Origin: an uncultured Eggerthellaceae bacterium
GTDB lineage: Bacteria > Actinomycetota > Coriobacteriia > Coriobacteriales > Eggerthellaceae
Reading direction: 5' to 3'
Length of the DNA stretch: 49,665 bases
Assembly (NCBI GenBank): GCA_903789415.1
Contig: CAIFEG010000015.1
Coordinates: 1 to 49,665, forward strand
A model generated the notes under the pieces. It was given only the letters and a program-made list of their open reading frames with translations. It did not search any database and was not told the DNA's origin. The translations under genes and the position numbers were made by a program. Shown here one piece after another: positions 24,660 through 31,748 of the stretch; within the stretch, counting starts at the first letter, position 1; every line of letters begins with the position of its first letter.

Positions 24660-24683
24660 ATGTTCAAAGGAAGCTGTTTGTAA
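24660..24683 (+). CDS. Possible seven-codon ORF with strong ribosome site
   Basis: ATG at 24660 opens MFKGSCL and then TAA. GGAGGGG ends 3 nt before the ATG, one of the best ribosome-binding sites in the window. A terminator starts 16 nt after the stop, and TTGCAA with a TAATTA box 16 bp further lies upstream. It could be a leader peptide, part of a small RNA, or chance. Nothing in the coding evidence is decisive. Confidence 0.25.
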   Translation: MFKGSCL

Positions 24684-24698
24684 TAAAATAAAGACCTG

Positions 24699-24746
24699 GT
24701 GAGCTTCGTATATTCCGATAGCGATGTACGAAGCTCACTGTTTTTT
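24699..24746. terminator. Strong terminator after the cupin gene and the tiny ORF
   Basis: A 12-bp perfect stem GTGAGCTTCGTA/TACGAAGCTCAC with a 16-nt loop, with TTTTTT on the plus-strand side and a weaker T-rich stretch on the minus-strand side. It can end the cupin gene (-) and any plus-strand transcript. Apart from this and the tiny ORF, 24523-24755 looks empty. Confidence 0.85.
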
Positions 24747-24755
24747 GCGCGCGTG

Positions 24756-25505
24756 CTACGCAGTCACCAAAAGCAGCGCCATCTTGAAGTTGCTGACCGC
24801 TTTTACGTAGTGCTTTCCGCCCTTATCGAACTTGAAGTTCTCACCGGCATGGATGGGATATTCTTTTCCTTCATAGCCAATGATACCATCGCCATCCAGC
24901 GCAAAAACAATCGCCTCGCCGGGAGCTGCATGCTCTTTGAGACTTGTTTCTGCAGAAAAGCTCATCAGTGCAAAGTGCAAATCATCCTGATCGACGATGT
25001 CCATGTTGACAATTTTGTCTTCTTGATACGGAAGCAGATCTGCCAGTTTAAAAACTTCGCCACTTTTTACTTGGTCATTCATTGCGTTACGCTCCTTAAA
25101 TTGGATGTCTAGATAAATGCATCCTACATCAGAACGTACGCCGGCTGCTGTTGCCATGGCAACAATAAGCGCATCTCCTGGGCCCATTGGGGTATCAGGC
25201 TTTTGAGAATCTGCATTTGCGGCATCTGCAGTCGAAGCATTCGCGCTGCCTTCGCGCGGTTTGTCTTTTTTCGCATCAAACCACACAGGTTTCATGCTTC
25301 CGTCCAGGACAAGCCACAATTTTTCGGTGGCATAGCTTTCGGGACTGATCTGGGTGTGCGGTGCAAGTGAAAATATTTCTGCATCAATTGCCTGGTTGTT
25401 GATGAGCTCTCCCGAAAGCGTGCATCCGGCAGCCCAAGGATTTTGCTTCGCCAAGCTGAAAACGTTTCCAGCTTCGATATGTTTGAATCCTGAATTTTCC
25501 TGCAT
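24756..25505 (-). CDS. Bicupin-domain protein
   Basis: Cytosolic protein of 249 residues with two cupin halves. The first (about residues 12-140) contains an Ala/Asp/Lys-rich loop near 82-105. The second (about 160-249) has the clear cupin run HAAPGEAIVFALDGDGIIGY, then YPIHAGENFKFDKGGKHYV. Metal ligands of motif 1 (His, Glu) and motif 2 (His) are present in the second half, weaker in the first. The ATG at 25505 has AAAGG 8 nt upstream; the frame extends to 25619 only through the tandem repeats. Function unknown; single-domain relatives are often sensory or storage-like cupins. Confidence 0.85.
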   Translation of the reverse strand: MQENSGFKHIEAGNVFSLAKQNPWAAGCTLSGELINNQAIDAEIFSLAPHTQISPESYATEKLWLVLDGSMKPVWFDAKKDKPREGSANASTADAANADSQKPDTPMGPGDALIVAMATAAGVRSDVGCIYLDIQFKERNAMNDQVKSGEVFKLADLLPYQEDKIVNMDIVDQDDLHFALMSFSAETSLKEHAAPGEAIVFALDGDGIIGYEGKEYPIHAGENFKFDKGGKHYVKAVSNFKMALLLVTA

Positions 25506-25537
25506 AACAACGCCTTTCTTATGGCAACGCCGGCACA

Positions 25538-25612
25538 GGTCACGATGCCAATGCCAGCACTGGTCACGATGGCCAATACAGACATTGGTCACGATGCCAA
25601 TGCCAGCACTGG
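25538..25612 (-). repeat. Three tandem 24-25-bp repeats between the MFS and cupin genes
   Basis: Units begin at 25538, 25562 and 25587, each opening GGTCACGATG. The first and third are identical over 26 bp and the middle one has diverged. They lie 33-107 bp upstream of the cupin start, inside its leader. With no spacers of varying sequence, this is not a CRISPR array. Confidence 0.8.
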
Positions 25613-25635
25613 ACGCCAACGCCTATGCGAATTGC

Positions 25636-27585
25636 TTATGCCGGCACGGTCGTCGACCCCGATGCGGTTAGCTTAGCATTTTCCGCATTAAACAGACCAG
25701 CCAAGCGCTGCATCAGGCTGTGACGACGAAGCACACCAACAAGCTTCCCGTCATCGATAACAGGCAAAACCTTCAAACGCTTTTCTGCAAGCTGTAAGCA
25801 CGCTTCTTCAAGATTCATTTTTGGGCTTACGCTTACCACTTGTTTCGTCGCAATATCCATTACATTGATTTGCGAAACGGATGCCGCGCGATCCTGCACA
25901 TTGCTATCGTCAGCCATATGAAGAACCGAAAAACCTGATCCCCCACCTGCGACAACTTCCATGCGATCACCGAACAACTTCAAAATGTCACTGTTGGAGA
26001 TAAAACCACATACCTTGTTCTGTTCATCTAAGATGACCGCACCACTGTAATTCGACTTCGCAAATGCCTGCGTTGCCTGACCAATCGTGGCAGTTGACGG
26101 GAGCGACAACGGATCGGTATCCATCACATCGCCAACCGTCTGAACTGCAGGTGCCGGCGCTTCTTCTGCTCCCTCGGAGATCTGGAGAACGGTGTCGGTG
26201 CTCTTATTACGCACAAACACTAGAACAGCGAAGAATACAACCACAATGATGATGAGCGCCACGATAAACGAAAGGTGATATCCCGTAAATGTGCGCTCAA
26301 TTGCTGATGCATCAGGTGCCGCAAACGATTCGCCAAACGCACTGAACGACATGATGAGCGCCGTGCCCAGGGACGCGCCTACCTGATTTGTAGTGTTGGT
26401 TACCGATGTTGCATGCTGCACCAAGCGGTTGTCGAGTGAGTTTACGCCCCAGGTGTTTAAAGGCGTGAACAGCAACTGCGAACCTGCACTCGTTAAGATA
26501 TTAATAAAGATAACGGCTCCAAGACCACTGTCGGCACGATACAGAACCATACCGATACCACCAACAACCAGAATAAGGCTGCTTACAAGCGCAATTCCGC
26601 GAATTCCTGATCGATCATAGATGCGTCCACCAAGAAGTCCCAAGAATGCACCAATTAAGGCACCGGGCAATATTGCAAGACCACTGACCAAAGCGGAATA
26701 GCCGAGTACATTCTGGATATAAAGCGGCATGAGTACCGTAAGACCTATAAGCACCGCCTGAAGAAGTGCCATCGTAATGACCGCATTGCGATACCGGCGG
26801 CTTTTGAGCACCTCAAGTCTTAACATTGGCTGCTCAAGTGACATTTGACGCCGCGCAAAGAGTGCAACAAATATGATTCCGATCACCATCAAAGCGACGC
26901 AAAGTGCAGGATTTGATGACGAAGAGAACGACGACAGACCATACAGCAGTGAAACCAAACCAATTGTTGAGAAAATAGCCGAAAGCGCATCTGCTGATGT
27001 GTTGGGAAATCCATCGTAGTTGACGAGACTGCGCGATGCCAGGATCATCACTAAGACTGCAAGTACCATGACGATCAGAAACAGTGCGCGCCAACCAACG
27101 GCTTCTACGAGGAAGCCACCAACGGTAGGGCCAATCACAGGAGCAAACGCAATGACTAAGCTGACTAATCCCATTGCCTGACCTCGGTTTTCACGCGAGA
27201 ACGACAAGAGAATGAGCGACATGACCATTACCATCATGACGCCGGTTGCGCATGCCTGAAGCACACGTCCTAAGATAAGTACGGGGAATACCGGCGCAAT
27301 AGTGAGCACCAAACTGCCGATAGCGAATATTCCCATGCCGCCGATGAATAAGGTGCGTGTTCTAAACCGTCCCATAAACCATGCGGCAAGTGGAATCACC
27401 ACTGCTTCGGTCATGGAATAAACCGATGTTAGCCATTGAACTGTGGTTGCGTCGACGTTCATGGCGTTCATGATGTATGGCAGTGCTGGTGAAAGAAGCG
27501 TTTGATTCAACACCACAAGCACCGATCCCAAAAGCAGAACCACTACCATGCGACGACGTTCTTTTGTTAATCCAAGCGAACTCAT
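25636..27585 (-). CDS. DHA2-type MFS drug transporter fused to a CBS-domain pair
   Basis: A 649-residue fusion. Residues 1-465 form an EmrB/QacA-type transporter of about 14 helices, with LNQTLLSPALPYIMNAMNVD in TM1, GRFRTRT at the loop 2-3 motif and VIAFAPVIGPTVGGFLVEA in TM5 (motif C, antiporters). Residues about 481-635 contain two CBS domains (VGDVMDTDPLSLPSTATIG and MDIATKQVVSVSPKMNLEEA), which usually bind adenine nucleotides. The ATG at 27585 follows AAGGAAGG; the frame extends upstream to 27660 over operators. Proton-driven efflux gated by nucleotide status is a plausible reading, but the substrate is unknown. Confidence 0.9.
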   Translation of the reverse strand: MSSLGLTKERRRMVVVLLLGSVLVVLNQTLLSPALPYIMNAMNVDATTVQWLTSVYSMTEAVVIPLAAWFMGRFRTRTLFIGGMGIFAIGSLVLTIAPVFPVLILGRVLQACATGVMMVMVMSLILLSFSRENRGQAMGLVSLVIAFAPVIGPTVGGFLVEAVGWRALFLIVMVLAVLVMILASRSLVNYDGFPNTSADALSAIFSTIGLVSLLYGLSSFSSSSNPALCVALMVIGIIFVALFARRQMSLEQPMLRLEVLKSRRYRNAVITMALLQAVLIGLTVLMPLYIQNVLGYSALVSGLAILPGALIGAFLGLLGGRIYDRSGIRGIALVSSLILVVGGIGMVLYRADSGLGAVIFINILTSAGSQLLFTPLNTWGVNSLDNRLVQHATSVTNTTNQVGASLGTALIMSFSAFGESFAAPDASAIERTFTGYHLSFIVALIIIVVVFFAVLVFVRNKSTDTVLQISEGAEEAPAPAVQTVGDVMDTDPLSLPSTATIGQATQAFAKSNYSGAVILDEQNKVCGFISNSDILKLFGDRMEVVAGGGSGFSVLHMADDSNVQDRAASVSQINVMDIATKQVVSVSPKMNLEEACLQLAEKRLKVLPVIDDGKLVGVLRRHSLMQRLAGLFNAENAKLTASGSTTVPA

Positions 27586-27646
27586 CAAAACCTTCCTTTT
27601 ACAAATACGTAGGCGGGAGTAGACATCTTTCCTTTCCCGTATATAC

Positions 27647-27709
27647 TTGACATAAATCAAATGTTTACTTGACGAAAATCAAATATAATCAAGAGTTGAC
27701 GATAGTCAA
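27647..27709. promoter_or_regulatory. Three TTGAC-N4-(A/G)TCAA operators between mfs and marR
   Basis: Sites at 27647-27660, 27669-27682 and 27696-27709 share TTGAC-N4-RTCAA; the last is a perfect palindrome. A plus-strand TATAAT (27684-27689) lies between sites two and three. The array fits binding by the MarR protein encoded to the right, controlling itself and the divergent transporter. Confidence 0.78.
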
Positions 27710-27727
27710 GTGTGCAAAGGAAAATTT

Positions 27728-28186
27728 ATGATTGATGCAAAAGATGCTCACGATATCATCAACACTTCACTGTATTTCGGTGAAATGCTGAAGAAGATTT
27801 CTTTTACAAACAAGGTTGATGGGATAAAGACAAAGACGCAGTTGAACCTCATGCTTGCGCTGCAATTTAATGGTTCCATGAATATGTCCGAACTGAGTGA
27901 GATCGTCAATATTGCGCCCGAACAAACAACGCGTTCAATACGTTCTCTGCGCGAAGCTGGTTTAGTGGAGTGCACGCGTAATCCCGAAAATCAGCGCAAG
28001 GTTATCGCCCGGCTTACCGATAAAGGTAGGAAAATCATGGACGATGATCAGAAAAAATTAAATGAGCGCCTGGACGGCTACTTGAGTAAATTGAACCCGA
28101 AAGATGTGAAGAATCTCGCGAACCTCTCTCGCAAAATTTCTAGTATCTTCGAACGAGCGGGATATAAATTCTGCGAAGATAATTAA
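27728..28186 (+). CDS. MarR-family transcriptional regulator
   Basis: A 152-residue winged-helix regulator, divergent from the transporter with a 142-bp shared intergenic region. The DNA-binding segment is MNMSELSEIVNIAPEQTTRSIRSLREAGLVE with the wing RNPENQRKVIARLTDKGR, typical of MarR. The ATG at 27728 has AAGGA 6 nt upstream; an in-frame codon at 27710 is less likely since it lies in the operator. It probably represses itself and the MFS-CBS gene until a small aromatic ligand binds, as for MarR relatives. Ligand unknown. Confidence 0.93.
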   Translation: MIDAKDAHDIINTSLYFGEMLKKISFTNKVDGIKTKTQLNLMLALQFNGSMNMSELSEIVNIAPEQTTRSIRSLREAGLVECTRNPENQRKVIARLTDKGRKIMDDDQKKLNERLDGYLSKLNPKDVKNLANLSRKISSIFERAGYKFCEDN

Positions 28187-28199
28187 GATTTCCCATAAT

Positions 28200-28484
28200 C
28201 CGGAAACGTATAATTCGGAGACGCGCAAAAACATAGACAAATGTTTTGAACAAGCTTAACTTACCTTTGATCTGTAGTCCGTTTCTCCACTGCAACAGAA
28301 GTTCAAATACGTTTGTTTCGCGAGGCGTGGGTCCGTAACGATACGAAATAGAAGATATTTTCCTTTTCCTTACCTCAGCAGCGTCATCGATATTGTCACA
28401 TCCGAAAACTGTTTGCGAACATATGTCATGTACTCTCTTGATCACTTTTTTCGAATGGCACGTCAACAAAAAAATCGACTCCAA
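28200..28484 (-). pseudogene. Degenerate LuxR-family regulator C terminus
   Basis: On the minus strand the run YRYGPTPRETNVFELLLQWR, then NGLQIKGKLSL, resembles the LuxR HTH opening of Coriobacteriia regulators (RYGLTPREREVFxLLAKGRN). The recognition-helix region is scrambled and no upstream membrane or sensor part is visible. The 28485-28755 stretch shows only broken frames on both strands. A decayed regulator is likely; the assignment rests on about 35 residues. Confidence 0.45.
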
Positions 28485-28755
28485 TTACTATTCCTGGAGA
28501 CCGTTTACTACTTTGCTAGAATAATCATGCGGCTGATGGCTCTGCATAGGGACTTCAGCCGTATTTTTCGTCTGATTTTTCCATCCGTTGAAAGTAACAA
28601 AACATCCCGGGTTTGTCGATATGAGCTGGACATTGCCAAGGCTAACAACTCTAAGAAATCTCTCAACTTAAATCCATTACCATTGGCGTGTCGTTTAATT
28701 CGACACTCGTATTCGCAGTTTAATATTTGCAAGTTATTCATGTATAGCAAAGCTG

Positions 28756-28805
28756 AAGCCAAGTTGACGTCCGGTTGATTCAGGGAATCACCAACTTGGC
28801 TTTTC
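28756..28805 (+). terminator. Plus-strand terminator with no obvious gene before it
   Basis: An 11-bp perfect stem AAGCCAAGTTG/CAACTTGGCTT followed by TTTCT. The nearest plus-strand gene (marR) ends 570 bp away, so it may end an unannotated transcript or be left over from a lost gene. Confidence 0.65.
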
Positions 28806-28869
28806 TATAAAAATCTTAAGAATGTAAGAAGCTCTCCCGCCGATCTCTATGGAGTGTGCGTCCCACTAG

Positions 28870-28890
28870 GTAGTTTTAAGAAAAAACTAC
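28870..28890 (-). terminator. Hairpin downstream of the DUF2513 gene
   Basis: GTAGTTTT/AAAACTAC pairs around a 5-nt loop, 65 bp past the DUF2513 stop codon. Its T-rich arm makes termination possible but weak. Confidence 0.4.
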
Positions 28891-28954
28891 AGCGTGCGCC
28901 AGAGCTAAATTCCAAAATATGTGCGTCTTTTTACGACTTACGCCAGGTCACGTA

Positions 28955-29347
28955 TTATTCGAATGTTTTTCGCTTTATGTCAGGGATAAAGCTTGCAACG
29001 TATCGTTTCACTATTTCCTGGCACACTTCTTTAAGCAATGGGTATGAGATATCTATTTGAGCTTCATCAAGAGTCTTTCTCATGATTTCCCAGACGTCGT
29101 AATTTTCAATGAGCCTGTAGAACTCCATGCCTTCCTTGGTAAGCCCTTCAATCTCTCCACCTTGACACGTACCATTACCATCTAAAAAGCGAATCTCACC
29201 TTTGTATAAGCCTTCGTCTTTTAATCGATGCAATTCTTCTTTAATTGCTGGTTCATCCTCAATATCACGAAAAGCCCCATACTTTATAGGGCTTTCGCTG
29301 TTTGCAATATCAATGATGATTTCTCGCATCACATCATAATTACGCAT
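28955..29347 (-). CDS. DUF2513 (YjcQ-like) protein
   Basis: A 130-residue soluble protein. It opens MRNYDVMREIIIDIANSESP and has the winged-helix-like HRLKDEGLYKGEIRFLDG, GLTKEGMEFYRLI and a C-terminal WEIMRKTLDEAQIDISYPLL, all features of DUF2513/YjcQ proteins found in phages and mobile elements. Function unknown; a winged-helix fold implies DNA binding. It follows the 77-residue gene by 8 bp, so they form a small operon. Confidence 0.82.
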   Translation of the reverse strand: MRNYDVMREIIIDIANSESPIKYGAFRDIEDEPAIKEELHRLKDEGLYKGEIRFLDGNGTCQGGEIEGLTKEGMEFYRLIENYDVWEIMRKTLDEAQIDISYPLLKEVCQEIVKRYVASFIPDIKRKTFE

Positions 29348-29355
29348 ACATGCCT

Positions 29356-29589
29356 CTAATCATCGAATTCAGCCCATGCGAATTCATTGGCATAGACACA
29401 TGAAAAGCCATGCTCACCATCTGATGGAGTCACAATATCCACACAGCCAATCCCTGAAGGATCATCTTCTTTGCTCTCAACATTAAGAATGTCACCTTTT
29501 ATAACAGTGCCATCTTTTTTGCAGAATGTGCCTTTATTTTTTGACCAAGCTACAGAAGAAGCATCTTCAAAATTTGTGATCCTTTTCAT
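29356..29589 (-). CDS. Small hypothetical protein, 77 residues
   Basis: An acidic protein with no recognised domain: MKRITNFEDASSVAWSKNKG at the start, a basic GTFCKKDGTVIKGD segment, then an acidic tail ending AWAEFDD. AGAAGGAGG lies 8 nt upstream of the ATG, and the stop codon of the preceding broken gene overlaps the start (TAATG), so it is likely translated. It precedes the DUF2513 gene. Confidence 0.65.
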   Translation of the reverse strand: MKRITNFEDASSVAWSKNKGTFCKKDGTVIKGDILNVESKEDDPSGIGCVDIVTPSDGEHGFSCVYANEFAWAEFDD

Positions 29590-29785
29590 TATTTGCCTCC
29601 TTCTAACGCTTTTGGTGGCATCGCTGGTACAACATGAATCCTTTTATCAGAACAATGAGCTGTAATACTATCAATTGCACGGATTTGATAATTCTTAATA
29701 TTGTTATCTATACTAACTTTTTATCATTTTGTGATCGTTTAATCTGGTCAATTATTAATGCTAATTCCCCTATATCTGTGTTCAT
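29589..29785 (-). pseudogene. Small gene with a frameshift, upstream of the 77-residue gene
   Basis: ATG at 29785, preceded by AAGGA, opens NTDIGELALIIDQIKRSQND and hits a stop after 25 codons. A second frame then runs without interruption (NNIKNYQIRAIDSITAHCSD, HVVPAMPPKALEGGK) to a TAA that overlaps the next start. A single-base slip near 29708 would give one protein of about 65 residues. Family unknown; it could also be a sequencing error. Confidence 0.5.
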
Positions 29786-29834
29786 GCTAGCAAATCCTTC
29801 TATTTTTCCATTACTGAAGGGTTTTATGTACTAT

Positions 29835-29867
29835 CTAGGGGAAAGGACACTGTGCCAAATCCCCTAG
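29835..29867. promoter_or_regulatory. 7-bp inverted repeat between divergent genes
   Basis: CTAGGGG and CCCCTAG flank a 19-nt centre, 20 bp before the XRE gene start and just before the divergent small-gene operon. It could be an operator for the XRE protein. Confidence 0.45.
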
Positions 29868-29887
29868 CAATGTTTGAAGGTTGGTGA

Positions 29888-30211
29888 ATGAAAATGGATT
29901 TTGTACAAGGATCTTCTCTTGATAACTTATCGAATCTTACACGCACGTACGAAGATAAACTGCGAGATTTCGAAATGGATTTCATTTTCGCCGTCGAAGA
30001 CAAACTTGACGAGCTTGGAATAAGCAGAGCTGATCTTGCGGACAAATTAGGATGCTCGGGAAACCAAATCTCTCGTATTTTAAGCGGCAGCGAAAATATC
30101 TCTCTGGAGACGGTGGCAAAATTTAGTGCCGTATTGGGTTTAGATATACATTTCACATCAGAACCGGCAGAAGAATCTCAATTTACAGATCTACAAGCCC
30201 GACCACAATAA
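29888..30211 (+). CDS. XRE-family helix-turn-helix protein
   Basis: A 107-residue DNA-binding protein. Residues about 35-85 form the HTH (VEDKLDELGISRADLADKLG, then SGNQISRILSGSENISLETV). The N-terminal 30 residues are acidic and helical, like HigA or MqsA-style antitoxins. No obvious toxin follows; it converges on the Ltp-type gene. It is divergent from the DUF2513 operon, and the shared region holds an inverted repeat. Role: antitoxin or mobile-element repressor. Confidence 0.82.
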   Translation: MKMDFVQGSSLDNLSNLTRTYEDKLRDFEMDFIFAVEDKLDELGISRADLADKLGCSGNQISRILSGSENISLETVAKFSAVLGLDIHFTSEPAEESQFTDLQARPQ

Positions 30212-30247
30212 AAGTTTTCACGTACTCGACAGCACTGTCTGGCACGG

Positions 30248-30937
30248 CTAATCATTCAGATGCGCGATTGCATAGTCAGCTTCATCTGAGGTAAAACCTT
30301 CAAAATCTGATGTGAGTCGATCATGGATTTGATCAGGCGACCAGTCAAACTGGCTTTGATATTCTTTCGCTTTTGCCAGGGCGTTCGCGTTGTAATCAGC
30401 GTTTAGATTGTCAATTGCATACTGTGTTTCGTCTTCGGTAAAACCCTCATATTTCGACGTCAGCTGCGTGATCAAACGCTGACGGGACAGGTGTTCATCT
30501 TCGCTGTATTCCTGGGCCTTCACAAGAGCATTTGCATTGTAATCAGCGTTAACGTTATCAACGGCATACTGTGCCGCCTCTGACCTAAAACGGTCAGGCT
30601 CAGAAGTCAGCTGATCATAGATTCTCTGCTTCGACAGGTAGTACACATTTGCGTACATATCAGCTTTATTAAGTGCATTTGTATAGTCAGCTGATACATC
30701 TGACTGCTGTGCTCCGTTTTGATTTTGTGAACTATTGGCTGACTGGCTCTGCGTTGCCGGTCTGAAATTATTTGGATTGCCGTATATAAGTCTGAATGCT
30801 TCGAAGAGGCTACCAATGATAAGAATGGCAACAACAATGATTACGAAATTGCGCGCCGTGTGCGATTTTTCTTCAGGAGGGAGATCGTTCTCGTAATATT
30901 TGAACGTATGTTGATTCTGATTCTTATCTTCTGGCAT
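30248..30937 (-). CDS. Ltp-family surface-exposed protein with three repeats
   Basis: A 229-residue membrane-anchored protein. Residues about 22-45 are a membrane helix, then an Asn/Gln/Ser-rich linker, then three roughly 48-residue repeats of the Ltp (PF07553-type) kind: ALxKAxxY...LSxQxIxxQLTS...F...YAVDNxNADYN. Relatives include the superinfection-exclusion lipoprotein of phage TP-J34, which blocks phage DNA injection. No lipobox is present, so anchoring is by the N-terminal helix. GGAG precedes the ATG at 30937. Context suggests a phage- or element-borne gene. Confidence 0.85.
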   Translation of the reverse strand: MPEDKNQNQHTFKYYENDLPPEEKSHTARNFVIIVVAILIIGSLFEAFRLIYGNPNNFRPATQSQSANSSQNQNGAQQSDVSADYTNALNKADMYANVYYLSKQRIYDQLTSEPDRFRSEAAQYAVDNVNADYNANALVKAQEYSEDEHLSRQRLITQLTSKYEGFTEDETQYAIDNLNADYNANALAKAKEYQSQFDWSPDQIHDRLTSDFEGFTSDEADYAIAHLND

Positions 30938-31014
30938 ACATTTCTCCACCTTGGCTGTTATGGAATAAATGTTCTAGCTGGTGATTCTTTGCTGCGCGGT
31001 GTAATCAGGTGCAA

Positions 31015-31200
31015 TTACGCGTTATTTTCGCGCTCCATTTCAGCCCGAAGTAACTCTTTTATGAGCTTGTTCTTACCTTGCTTGCCTTTGAACCATGCAT
31101 ATAGGTCTGTGTCATCTGGATAGAACGTTACCTGAAATTGTTTGACGCTTTTCTTTCGATAGTTCGCTATCGCTCGTTTCTGTGCATCGGATACGCTCAT
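31015..31200 (-). CDS. Small ribbon-helix-helix-like protein, 61 residues
   Basis: A basic protein: AQKRAIANYRKKSVKQFQVT, then FYPDDTDLYAWFKGKQGKNK and LIKELLRAEMEREN. The short strand-helix-helix layout resembles Arc/MetJ-type DNA-binding proteins of plasmids and integrative elements. Its start overlaps the stop of a 29-residue membrane peptide gene (ATGA), so translation is coupled. It precedes the Ltp-type gene by 77 bp. Confidence 0.65.
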   Translation of the reverse strand: MSVSDAQKRAIANYRKKSVKQFQVTFYPDDTDLYAWFKGKQGKNKLIKELLRAEMERENNA

Positions 31201-31286
31201 TTTTTTCCACCAAGCTTATAATCAACAAATGCGACGATGCTAAACGCAATCAGCGAAATAACAAACGTGCTAAGAATATTTTCCAT
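31197..31286 (-). CDS. 29-residue single-helix membrane peptide
   Basis: ATG at 31286 opens MENILSTFVISLIAFSIVAF and ends VDYKLGGKK. The whole central part is one hydrophobic helix with a basic end. AGAGAAG lies just upstream as a modest ribosome site, and the TGA overlaps the next gene's ATG by 4 nt. A holin-like or toxin-like peptide is possible, but nothing proves expression. Confidence 0.5.
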   Translation of the reverse strand: MENILSTFVISLIAFSIVAFVDYKLGGKK

Positions 31287-31317
31287 TTTCTTCTCTTTCG
31301 TTATAATCGGAATATAA

Positions 31318-31342
31318 GTGAGGCGGTCGGTTTCCGCCTCAC
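31318..31342. other. 9-bp hairpin before the small membrane peptide gene
   Basis: GTGAGGCGG/CCGCCTCAC with a 7-nt loop, 32 bp upstream of the peptide start. It could end transcription from upstream or shape the leader; the T-run is poor. Confidence 0.4.
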
Positions 31343-31348
31343 CCTTTA

Positions 31349-31468
31349 CTATTGCCGCGGTTGCTTTTTATGTTTGGCTTTCGCGGCTTTTTCTTTATCC
31401 TCCCTCTTTTGCTCGAATCCTCTTTTAACAAATTCGACAATCAAACCCGCTAAAAGAGTACCTTTCAT
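31349..31468 (-). CDS. Possible 39-residue basic ORF
   Basis: ATG at 31468 opens MKGTLLAGLIVEFVKRGFEQ and continues to a Lys/Arg-rich tail before TAG. It has a short hydrophobic head and basic tail, but no clear ribosome site, so it may be chance. Confidence 0.25.
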   Translation of the reverse strand: MKGTLLAGLIVEFVKRGFEQKREDKEKAAKAKHKKQPRQ

Positions 31469-31523
31469 AAAGGGATAAAACGTGTGTAATCATGTGTAAT
31501 GTTTTGCAAAACACCTGGTCATT

Positions 31524-31547
31524 TTTTGTAAAAATAGCTTTACAAAA
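31524..31547. promoter_or_regulatory. AT-rich 9-bp palindrome
   Basis: TTTTGTAAA-N6-TTTACAAAA is perfect. It lies between tRNA-Arg and the small-gene group, near a TTTTGCAAAA and a doubled TGTGTAAT. It is a plausible operator for the small element. Confidence 0.5.
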
Positions 31548-31561
31548 CAAGGTTTACAACA

Positions 31562-31591
31562 GAAAAGGTCAGACACTTGCACGCCTGACCT
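31562..31591 (-). terminator. Terminator of tRNA-Arg
   Basis: On the minus strand AGGTCAG/CTGACCT with a 12-nt loop is followed by TTTTCT, starting 10 nt after the tRNA 3' end. Confidence 0.85.
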
Positions 31592-31600
31592 GGTTTTTCA

Positions 31601-31677
31601 TGGTGCCCCAACTGGGACTCGAACCCAGAACCGTCTGATTAGAAGTCAGGTGCTCTATCCAATTGAGCTATCAGGGC
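31601..31677 (-). tRNA. tRNA-Arg(UCU)
   Basis: A 77-nt cloverleaf with CCA encoded. The acceptor GCCCTGA pairs with TTGGGGC (two wobble pairs), the anticodon loop is CTTCTAA (anticodon TCT), and the T arm is CTGGGTTCGAGTCCCAG. tRNA genes are common integration sites, and an accessory island lies on its 3' side. Confidence 0.95.
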
Positions 31678-31748
31678 AGTTACAAATTCACAATTGCAAT
31701 CACAAGCGCAAGTGCAATTGCAATGCGTCATTTATACTAGCACAACCA

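Noticed and set aside
25538-25612. Possible CRISPR array
   Set aside because: Units are tandem with no distinct spacers, and no cas genes are present.
28413-28778. 121-residue plus-strand frame in the gap after marR
   Set aside because: No motif, poor codon pattern and no ribosome site; it overlaps a terminator.
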